DNA of 64,000 nt, from positions 46,257,097-46,321,096 of the forward strand of contig OZ038433.1 of NCBI GenBank assembly GCA_964036275.1, read 5' to 3'. The notes below the pieces were generated by a model, which saw only the letters and a list, made by a program, of their open reading frames with translations, was not told the DNA's origin and did no database searches. The stretch is from Litoditis marina. Taxonomy: Eukaryota > Nematoda > Chromadorea > Rhabditida > Rhabditidae. The first letter of the stretch is position 1. The number at the start of each line of letters is the position of its first letter. Both the position numbers and the translations under genes were made by a program. This document shows positions 11,742 through 22,400 of the stretch, piece after piece.

Positions 11742-14044
11742 TTATTTTGTTAACTTGGTGTATGTGATTATTCGAAATATCGGATAAACTTCATCTACAT
11801 GAAATTACGAAGAATGAGTTGCTTTAAAATTGTAGGCTTCTTCAGTTTCGCTATAAAAAAAACTTGAACTTGGCTTGAATGGTTTTTACTTAATCTTCAT
11901 CACATTTACCAAATATTCAAGAATGTTTTCCGCTTGTCCCAATATTTCACAAGAAACAGTAGGAGTACACGTAATTTTCTAGCAAATCGGTAAGAAACAT
12001 TATAAACTGGTAGTTTCATCATTCAATGTTTTTTTCAGTTTGTTTCTCTCACTAGCAGTATAGTCTGATAGCTATCGAGAGAAGGATAATTTTTTCGATC
12101 CGAACAACATTTATCTATTTTTTTGCAACTGGTCGTACTACACGGAAATAGTGCAACTAATGGGATATTTCGATTGGAATGTTCCATATCTAAACTTCTA
12201 GTGATCTGAACTTTCCGGCCCACTCTAAACGGTTGCTGTAATATCATAAGTTTCAAAGTTTCTCGCACTCTGGTGCTTTGATATTACTTGACTTATGGTG
12301 CTTTTGACAAGTGTACCTGGTGTTTTATCTTTGACTATAGTTGGTTGGAATACCCCAAGAGGGGAGAAGAATCTACCGGAGCAGAATAAATATTGCTACA
12401 TCACTAAAACGTAGCGCTATTAAACTACAAATACAGCTAAACCGTACGTGTACTGTCGCCGTCTGTTTTTCGTGCCATAAGTTGGTTGAAACATTTGACC
12501 GCACTAACGGGTTGCTGATTAGCATATGTGTTGAGTAATCGGGGAGGAGATGCGATCTCTAGATGAATACGGATGTTACGTAGACGCGGGGCGATCATAA
12601 CTAGCGTTTATGCTAATAACCCGTTGGACTCGTTTTCTACGGGGAGGATGGGAGAAGAATGGAGATATGAAAACAATTGAGATATCGATGGAGAGAGAGA
12701 GAGACATATTTAGGGGGTCCACCAGGTAGAGGGAAAGAGGGAGAGAGAAAGAGAGGGTATAGAGGGAGGGAGATAAAGGAAGAGAGGGGGAGAGAGAGGG
12801 GGAGAGAGAGGGAGAGGGAGAGAAGAGAGAGGGAGAGAGAGAGTTTTGTAATCGGAACGAAACTAACGGATTTCCTACGTGGTTAGCCTAAGTATTGGGC
12901 AAGTGAGCCAGAGGCCATATGTTCTCTGGGTGCAACTGAAATTGAGAGCTTTTGAAATTCTCCATTGTCGAAATGTACACGACCATGCATTGTTTGCCCG
13001 ATGTTCTGTTTTTGGCTGGTATATTCACAATCGTGTCACATTCATGTGATGTTTCCTTTCGAAACATCGTAAAGACACCACAATAATCAAAATACTCATA
13101 ATACCAAAATGTGTTATCGTGATTCACAGATTTTCCACGTTTCTCATTGCTTTCTCAATTTATCTCGAGTGTGTGAATTACAGTTATAGTGGAACGCAGA
13201 GTTACGTGAGCTAAGTCACAGTCATACTGACTCACGCATTTCGATGTGTATAGTTTCTGAGGTGTTCTTTTCATGATTTTGGGTGACATCCCAGTCAACG
13301 TCCAGTATTGGTTTATGGATGGATCAGTAAAAAACAAGCGTACATGATACATGTTGTGGTGATGTGTTGGGACTATAGTTTCTTAGTTTGAAACTATCTG
13401 CGGATCAAACTACAATATACTGCTAAATGCAAACAGTTTTTGTGAACCTGATTTTCAAGTTCTCCCTTTCAGTCTACTCCAGTATTTAAAGGAGACCGGA
13501 ACACAACTCGATCAGAGGTTTAGTTTCGGGCTGCTTTCAACTGTATTGAGATCAGAGATCACAAATAACTCGTATACTAGTTTGATAAGGTCACGTGACA
13601 CTAACATGACGATGCCGCGCGACACGTAACGCGTTCAATCAAAAGAATGATACAGCAGTTTCGCGAGAAACCATGTTGCTCGCCGGTCTCGTTCAAACTT
13701 CCGACACTGTTGTCCCAGTCGACCACAGTGTTCGAAACTCAAATTTAACTTTTTCTGCGAATCGAACCACAACTCGAGTAAGCATTCCCTATAGAAGACG
13801 TGTCAATCCCAACGTTGACCATCTGACGGACCTAATAAATGGACATCCGTTTGCAACTGTTCCCGAGAGACCACACACGGTCATAAACCGGCGAAGCGGC
13901 CTTGTGAAAAACGGTAGTGACCAGTGCCCAATGGCTGTTTTTCCGCCTCGACTCATAATATGCGAGATGGATAGGAAGGAGAGAGAACAGATAAGAGAGA
14001 TAGAGAAAGAGAGAAGATCAGGTTGCGAAGGTGCGTTTTGAAAC
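11742..14044. other. Intergenic region between the two cuticlin genes
   Basis: No gene recognised. It holds a GA-rich tract at 12690-12843, a smaller one at 13972-14016, scattered TTTGTAGTTTGATC-like inverted-repeat halves (13367-13412), and an open frame at 13673-14041 (122 codons) ending in the purine tract, with no recognisable domain; I treat it as chance. Confidence 0.5.
12690..12843. repeat. (GA)n-rich purine tract
   Basis: About 150 bp of almost pure purine on the plus strand made of GAGAGA and GGGAGA runs. Similar tracts occur at 4063-4255, 32204-32305, 51725-51885 and 57540-57600, and as pyrimidine on this strand at 16615-16700 and 59818-59895. Confidence 0.85.
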
Positions 14045-14054
14045 AAGGCGGGAC

Positions 14055-14076
14055 TATAAAGGCACCGCACTATAAA
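14055..14076 (+). promoter_or_regulatory. Duplicated TATA box, cuticlin B promoter
   Basis: ACTATAAAGGCA occurs twice, 16 bp apart (TATAAA at 14055-14060 and 14071-14076), as a short tandem duplication. It stands about 510 bp upstream of the cuticlin B start. Use as a promoter is inferred from position and from the TATA box at a comparable place before cuticlin A. Confidence 0.5.
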
Positions 14077-14573
14077 GGCAGCCGGGACACGGCACAATTC
14101 ACAGCTCACTTCAATCTCTCCACCTTCTTTTGTAATAAGGTTCATTTCTTCCCGTCATGTGCATACTGTGTTGAGCTTCATTTTGACACTCAAACTTACC
14201 CCCTCGAGTTATCAGTCGCCAGATCCAAACCTAATCTGATGTCAAAGACACATGATGTAAAAGTTGTCTTTCTTGTGAAACCAAAAACTGCTAGATTGTC
14301 AGGTTATCTACGCTCAACTTTTGTCTTTACAACCTTTTCAACATTGAGGCTTAGTATTGAGAAAAGTATCAAGTTTCACTATAGGTTCATAATTGTTAAT
14401 CTTACGCGTTTTCAATAATTCCACACTCATTTAGCATTTCAGCTAGGTCGTTTATACTATGTGGCGAACTATTATTAAGCTTGTCTGCATGCTCATTATC
14501 ATTATCAATTTATACATACGATCGAGAACACACTTATATTATGTTTTGTATTTAACTTTTATAAGAACTATTG

Positions 14574-14580
14574 TTTTTAG
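14574..14580 (+). promoter_or_regulatory. Spliced-leader acceptor of cuticlin B
   Basis: GTTTTTAG abuts the ATG at 14581, exactly as in cuticlin A. This suggests that the B mRNA also receives a spliced leader directly at the start codon. Confidence 0.55.
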
Positions 14581-17500
14581 ATGTTTCGGTTAGCAGTCTT
14601 CCTATCGACTCTCTGTGTTTTGAACGCTATTCCCGTGGACAATGGAGTAGAGGGAGAACCCGAGATAGAATGCGGACCCACCTCTATCACCGTCAATTTT
14701 AATACGAGGTGAAAAATTGAGACGACAATAGAGAAAAACTTTGAGAAACATCATATTCTACATTCATAAATTCATAAATCATACGATTCAACAACCACTA
14801 TATGGAGGTGTTGATTGAGGAATTTTCCAGTTGATTATTCAACAGATTGTGAAAGGGAAACACAAATAATACTCATTTTCTTTGCTCAAACTTATTATTT
14901 GAAAGATTTGAACCAGTTGTTTAGGAATCCCTTCCAAGGACATGTTTATGTGAAGGGACTTTTCGACCAACAGGAGTGCAGAAATGACGACGGTGGAAGA
15001 CAGGTAAATATACGACATGATCACGTACTCACGCACAACTGCTGCTAGTCAATTGTGACGTGAAACGTGATTTTGAGAACAATGATAATGTTGACATACA
15101 AAACACAGATGTATTTTGTACAAATGAGTAACCTAATACGTAACATGATTTTCAACTAGTTTCGGTTAGCGGTTGGAACCTTTCAAAAATCCTATAATTC
15201 ACTATTCACCAGACTCATATAGTTAGAGTGCCCCATCTAACAAAGTGGACAGCAATCTGTTAAAATGCAGGGAAACCGTTTCATTTCCAAACTCCATTCT
15301 GCCTTCAGGTTGCCGGAATCGAACTTCCCTTCGACTCGTGCAACGTGGCCCGCACCCGATCCCTGAACCCCCGTGGAGTATTTGTGTCCGCCACCGTCGT
15401 TGTCTCATTCCACCCTCAATTCGTGACCAAAGTCGATAGGTGAGCAGATTTACAAAGTATATCAAAAGATTAGTAACAGAACACGATGTTTTTTTTGCAA
15501 AGTTACCATTTCTAATCGTAAACATAAACAAACATTCATCCAAAATTTGAAATCATTTGTAGAAACAGTTTTCTCCTTAATATAATAAATACGATTAGAA
15601 GGATAAGTGCAAAATGCATGGATACTTGTACAGAAAGACCATAAACTCCCCCAGCTAGTTCACTCATTCATTCAGTTGAGTTAAATGTTTCAGAGCTTAC
15701 CGCATTCAATGCTTCTACATGGAAGCCGACAAGACCGTTTCCACTCAAATCGAAGTGTCCGAGCTCACAACTGCTTTCCAAACACAGGTAACTGAATGAA
15801 ATAACATAGTATGCTTATATTCTTTTACGCGTATACTTTCACAATTCGCGCTTGTACTATCTTCTCATGTGAAAAAGAAGCATACTCGCAAGAGATAAGC
15901 ATCCATTGTCTGTAAATTGTTTGTAGAAGTTGAACTCCAATACTCTCTTCAACCAACAAATGAATGTTTCAAAGTGTTCCAATCATACACTTCCTGAAAC
16001 ATTTGACCGCGCAACTTTGTAGGTTGTGCCCATGCCCATCTGCAAATACGACATTCTGAATGGAGGGCCCACTGGAGAGCCAGTACAGTTCGCTACCATC
16101 GGACAGCCCGTGAGTTGATAGTAAAACACACCACTTCACCACCTATTCAAATATAACCCACTGAAATCTGCATTCGAAACGGTTTTTAATTTTTTGAAAG
16201 GTTCATTATTGATATTTGTTTCAAGTTAAATCTTTCAATTAGACTAAAAAGATGTTGTAACATGCTATGATGTATAGAACGTTACCTCTGCGAAACGGGA
16301 AACGCATACCTGTTTAACTTTCCAACTTTGGGGCGATTGTTTGATTTAATGTCAGTTGTATACTTCGATATTTACAGGTGTACCACAAGTGGACTTGTGA
16401 CTCCGAGACAATCGATACTTTCTGCGCTGTTGTTCATTCTTGCACTGTCGATGATGGAAACGGTGACACTGTTCAGGTATAAACTACAGAAACATTAAAA
16501 GTGTTTAATGCAAATCATGCACTCATTTAGCTCATTTACAAACACAACTCACCCTTTTCATATTCTAAACGTCATGAAGTCATTTAATAAAAGCTCTTCA
16601 CGTTGAGGGCTTCTACTTGCCTTTCTCTCATTTTATTTTTCCTTTCTCTCTCTGCCCTTTTTTTACCACTTTCTATCTCTCTCACTTTCTTTTGCTACTC
16701 TTATATTATGTTAAACCCGTAACACGTTTGTGCTTCAGATTCTTGACGAAGATGGTTGCGCTCTGGACAAATTCTTGTTGAACAACTTGGAATATCCCAC
16801 TGATCTCATGGCCGGACAGGTAAATTTTTCCAAAGTTTTCAAAGATCTAATTTAGCTTCTATCAAAATACAACCTCTTTCCATATATCATTCTGCCATGA
16901 AACATTGAATCCATCGAAAATCAGTTTGCCGGTTTCACACTTATTCAATGAAACAAGCAAAGTTGAAAAGTACTCATAGTATTGAACATCACAATCATGA
17001 ACAAAAAGACCTCCGACTCAGGTTGTTCCTAACACAAAACATGACTATTTCAGGAAGCTCACGTGTACAAGTACGCTGACCGCTCGCAACTCTTCTACCA
17101 GTGCCAGATCAGCATCTCCATCAAGGTACAATCAATTCTCATACTTTCTAAACCAATATTTCTAAGTCGGTTCAAATAATAATAAGAAAATAACGACAAG
17201 GCCTGATTTGGAAAACCTAAGGAAAACTGTCATTTGGGTTGTCCATCAGTTCACTGCTGACAGTTTAGTCCTGTTGACGTTATGATATTGGTCAACTGCA
17301 CAGTCACGGAAAATATGTTGAATACAGCAGGACTCCGAAACGTGCAATAACAAAGTGCACGATATTTCGGTAACCCTGAAAAATCGCATTCCCCTTCTGG
17401 AAGTAATACTCAAAACGCGTTCAAACTAATTTAATTTTCAAATTCTGTCCTTCTTCCAACTTTTGCTAGCGCCACTGACAAAAAATGATAAGGATTATTA

Positions 17501-18977
17501 ACAGACTAATGTTGTTCGTGGATGCGCAATATGGTAAAAACACATATTAACATGGGTATTACAAAGGTGAGTATACTTATCATTCTCATCTGAGAGTTCA
17601 GGAGCCGAACAGCGAGTGCCCCCGTCCCCAGTGTGCTGAGCCCCAAGGATTCGGAGCAGTCAAGAGTGCCGAACAGGCTCAATTCTTCCGAGTTCTCAAG
17701 AAGAGGTGAACAAGTTTATGAAAGAAAATCTTAGAATCTTTTGATTCAGGTGTTTGTTGAACAACCATTTCCTAGTCGCTGACCATAACATTATTAGTTG
17801 AGCCTTTTTGCATGAAAACACAATAGAAGTACCAATTTTCCACTACAAATGAACCTATTTAAGAAGAATGGTACGGCTCAAACAACTCATTGATCACGCA
17901 AAACCCGTAGTACCAAATTGGTTCACAGTAAAAATATTCAGTACCTTTCATTCTTTGCAGATCTGTTGTGACCGAAAACATCCTAGATGTGCGCGCTGAA
18001 CTGAACACCATCGAAGTCCTCGAAGGAGATGTGAGTGAAACATTCAATCAGGTTTCCTAATTTCGAGCAGAGTGTGAGACATCAATCTCAACAACCTATC
18101 CGAGCGTATAAACGTTAACACAAGCTCAAACCAGTTAAATGTTGTTATAAGAATTCGGAACTGCTCTTAAAAACCTTCGTTTCCGGAAGCACTGACCCTA
18201 TCATTTCACTAAATAAAATATATTACAAGTATAGATGGTGCAAGGAATGAGACTATCAAGATCGCTCGACCTCTCCGTTTTCATAATTGAACTGACCATT
18301 TGACGTCAACGTGACTGTCTTATTTCTTTTGATTTCACACAAAAAAAATGTAAAATGTGCCTTTGGAATTCCACTTTATTCTAAAAGAGATCACATAACC
18401 TATTTTATTTCAAACGGTCTTTGTACTGTGCTTCCTTCAGATGCCCCAACTGCCCTCCGCCGAGCCCCTCGTCGCCCAGCCGGCTGTCGAGTATTTGACC
18501 TCCGAGGGAGTATGCATGTCCTTCCACGTCATGTCCGCACTCGTAAGTTCAATATTCACCTACTCTATAAACAGTAGATCACGAACATTCAACTGGTTAC
18601 TGTTTAATTTGTTCCTGTAAGAAATTTTGTGTTGTAGCTTCTATAAAAGTAAATCTTGTGGTAACACAACGTGAGCAAAACAACAAAATCATCGTCTTAT
18701 TGTGTATTTACATATGATATTGTTTCTCCCCTGGTTTCTCATTAGAATGCTAATACGTGACAACTCAGTTAATCAACTAGTGGACCTCAATTCCGATTTC
18801 AACTTTGCAAGACACTCAAGTATTATTGCAAAATTTGAAGTGAATGTGTGAATAGTCGGTTCAAAGGCTTCAAATAACTTATTTTATGTTCAGATTTCGT
18901 TCCTGTGCCTTCTGATGGTTATCGCAGTCATCTGTATCTTCTTCTGCCTCAGAACAGGCAAGAGAGTGGAGCACTGA
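14581..18977 (+). CDS. Cuticlin B: ZP-domain cuticle protein (CUT-1-like), 376 aa
   Basis: Twelve exons, all in phase: 14581-14708, 14925-15003, 15309-15439, 15694-15787, 16023-16109, 16378-16476, 16739-16819, 17054-17125, 17602-17705, 17961-18030, 18441-18542, 18894-18977. Signal peptide at residues 1-16 ([16 protein letters not shown]), then the same [20 protein letters not shown] start as cuticlin A. The ZP domain keeps the same Cys spacing. After [10 protein letters not shown] comes a KKR cleavage site (290-292, VLKKRSV) and a C-terminal TM segment (about 350-368) with tail RTGKRVEH. Exons 1-8 have the same lengths as in cuticlin A (128, 79, 131, 94, 87, 99, 81, 72 bp), showing a tandem duplication. 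The tail exons differ: B lacks the Ala/Gly/Pro linker and has an extra intron. Likely a structural component of the cuticle, by family. Confidence 0.95.
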
Positions 18978-19076
18978 GAGACACCCGACCGACAGAGATA
19001 TTATTTAGTTACACTATCTTATTATGTTTATCTTATTATGTTTCAATCTGCATGACGGTTGTGCAATAAGCATGCA

Positions 19077-19082
19077 AATAAA
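19077..19082 (+). terminator. Poly(A) signal of cuticlin B
   Basis: AATAAA about 100 bp downstream of the TGA at 18975-18977. Confidence 0.65.
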
Positions 19083-19101
19083 TATTATGATATAGTACAG
19101 T

Positions 19102-19107
19102 TTTATT
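19102..19107 (-). terminator. Possible poly(A) signal of the zinc-finger gene
   Basis: TTTATT on the plus strand reads AATAAA on the minus strand, 370 bp past the zinc-finger stop codon. It lies only 20 bp from the cuticlin B signal. Confidence 0.35.
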
Positions 19108-19476
19108 GCTTCATATTCCTTGTACCAACTCCGAATCGAGCGATCATCAGGAGCAAAACGGAATTCTTTTTTACAAACAAGCTAATATCCTAGAAACTAC
19201 AAGAGTGTTACCAAATTTATCAATTGTAACATCTCCCCGTATTCTAACGTGATAAAAGTCATACTTCGACCAGAATCGACTTTCAACATAGTTGACTAGC
19301 TAGAAAGAAGTTCGACGGGTACAACAAAATATGATCAAAAGCTAAGAATACGCTCTATCGCAGCGTAACATCTTTTAACAATGAAAGTTGCGAAAAGTTT
19401 TCTCTAAAAACGTCGCAGACGATAAATCATTAAACAAATAAAGTTTTTCGAACCTAGAAAATTTCAATAACTAAAA

Positions 19477-22400
19477 TCACATGTTATTCTTAGCAATCGA
19501 GGTTTTAAGATTGCAATAAACATTATAGAGCTGCTTCAGTTTTTGTTCCGATTCCTCTGGAGTGTCGGTTTTTGATGCCATCATGCGCTCCAACTCATTC
19601 GGCTGGAATTAAACTCATAAGTATACCGTTATTCAGTTGCACAGTCACGTGAAACAGGTTAAACACAGCAGAAGTGAGAAAAGTGCAGTAAAAATTCACG
19701 ATTTCTCATTAGAATGCTAATACGTGACAACTCAGTTAACTTTTAGTAAAAAACTACACTCTGTTCATTAACAAGCTCATTCTTGGTCTCCCCTATAGTT
19801 TCATGACCGGCTTTGTACGTTTCACGTGACTATGCAGTTGACCATCCTGCATCTCTCGCTCTGCGCACAATTCCAAGGGGCTAGTATAGTTCACACCATT
19901 CCTACTGAGACTGCTACAGTAACCTCACAAACTTTCCAAAGGCTACTTGTATATTTACTCTACCTGAGAAGGAGAATGAGGTACGAAAAGTCTCAACTTC
20001 TCCGATCAAAAGTAAGTGAGCAGAACGGCTTGGAAGTTTTGAAATCCTACTGTAGAAGTCTCAGTAGGAATGGAAAAGAATATATCTCAGTGGGATGAAT
20101 AGCGTATACTTAAAAAGACGCAGGTTGGAATAAAAAAACCAGAACTTTAATACAAACGGCCCCGGAAATTCCAGAAATTCCGGGTGAAATACCGTGTCTC
20201 GGTCGACGTGAGGTCTGTCTACACATCAGTTATATGGAAATGACATCTGCACGACGTGATCAGACTACAAACTCAGTAGAAAAGAGGACCTTTCTCAAAC
20301 TGACCATTTTGTCTTCGTGCGTTTTTCGATGTTGTAGCAGTTCTCTGTCGCACGAAAGAACTTGACCACAATCAAAGCAGACTCGGTCATTTCCCTGAAA
20401 AATGCATTGTAAACTATTAAAAACTCAAAACGCTTGAGCTACTTTCTGAATAATGTTTCGCGGCGCGAACGAATTGAATTTGTGGTGGTTTGTCAACTGA
20501 TGATTTTTCCAGGTCCTGAAGACGTTGAATCCATTCAAACCACTTCCAATGAGAACATCTCATTTTCTGTGTGCGGTTTATACATACGCCAACAATATAC
20601 CAAGATGCCGAGGTTCATAGACAATAGGACATGGAGAAACTCACTTTGTTTTGCGAAACGTCGGACTCCAACTGCGCCTGGTGTGGGACTCGAGCTGTCA
20701 CGGGCTGCAACGGCTGAATGACTGTTATTTACAGATAAATTTCTAGAAAACGAGTACAAACTCATAAAAATTCAAAGTATCAGTATGGAGACGATAAAAA
20801 TGTAATACAAATCAAGGAAAAACAAGCACATCCAATAATACACAGCATCCAATTACACTGTTTCTGAAGATACGTATCCTCATTTCGAACGCACTCAATA
20901 TCAATGGAAATACATTGGAAATCAAAAAAACTACCACTGTTCGAAATCTAGTTCGCTGTGAAGGTTGGAACCTGTTTTTTTTTTACTTTTCGTATGTGAC
21001 ATTTAACTCGCACTCTCAAAAAAACACAACCCACATTGTTTTTCTTGGTAATATACTTCTAAAACGGAAAGTTCATTTTAACTAGAACTGTTTCTAAGAA
21101 CTATACCTGTAAAGGCTTGGCGGACAATATTGATCGGAGGGCACTGTAACTACCATGTGGAGAAGGAATCACTGCTGCTGGCACTGAAAATATATTGTTG
21201 AAACGAATATCAGAGATAATCATATGAGAGGACAGTTTTCATTTAGGTTATACTCAGTTCGACGCATACAGAGTAAGTATCCCTTGCTAATTAAGTCTTT
21301 CTAGTTCGGTTTTGTTGTTTTTTACACGGATTCTTGCAGTATGACACGTGGCAAGATCAGACTACAACTAGTTCGATCATCTCAACACTACACTATACCT
21401 TACATCGAACTAAAATGGCACGTGTCAAGATCAGACTACAACTAGTTCGATCATCTCAACACTACACTATACCTTACATCGAACTAAAATGGCACGTGTC
21501 AAGATCAGACTACAACTAGTTCGATCATCTCAACACTACACTATACCTTACATCGAACTAAAATGGCACGTGTCAAGATCAGACTACAACTAGTTCGATC
21601 ATCTCAACACTACACTATACCTTACATCGAACTAAAATGGCACGTGTCAAGATCAGACTACAACTAGTTCGATCATCTCAACACTACACTATACCTTACA
21701 TCGAACTAAAATGGCACGTGTCAAGATCAGACTACAACTAGTTCGATCATCTCAACACTACACTATACCTTACATCGAACTAAAATGGCACGTGTCAAGA
21801 TCAGACTACAACTAGTTCGATCATCTCAACACTACACTATACCTTACATCGAACTAAAATGGCACGTGTCAAGATCAGACTACAACTAGTTCGATCATCT
21901 CAACACTACACTATACCTTACATCGAACTAAAATGGCACGTGTCAAGATCAGACTACAACTAGTTCGATCATCTCAACACTACACTATACCTTACATCGA
22001 ACTAAAATGGCACGTGTCAAGATCAGACTACAACTAGTTCGATCATCTCAACACTACACTATACCTTACATCGAACTAAAATGGCACGTGTCAAGATCAG
22101 ACTACAACTAGTTCGATCATCTCAACACTACACTATACCTTACATCGAACTAAAATGGCACGTGTCAAGATCAGACTACAACTAGTTCGATCATCTCAAC
22201 ACTACACTATACCTTACATCGAACTAAAATGGCACGTGTCAAGATCAGACTACAACTAGTTCGATCATCTCAACACTACACTATACCTTACATCGAACTA
22301 AAATGGCACGTGTCAAGATCAGACTACAACTAGTTCGATCATCTCAACACTACACTATACCTTACATCGAACTAAAATGGCACGTGTCAAGATCAGACTA

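Larger units (their letters stand above)
18978..19476. other. Convergent 3' flanks of cuticlin B and the zinc-finger gene
   Basis: No coding sequence seen. It holds the AATAAA of cuticlin B (19077) and, in the minus sense, a TTTATT at 19102-19107, so the two transcripts may overlap or nearly meet. Confidence 0.5.

Noticed and set aside
13673..14041. 122-codon open frame before cuticlin B
   Set aside because: Ends in a purine microsatellite, has no known domain, no splice partners and no counterpart before cuticlin A.
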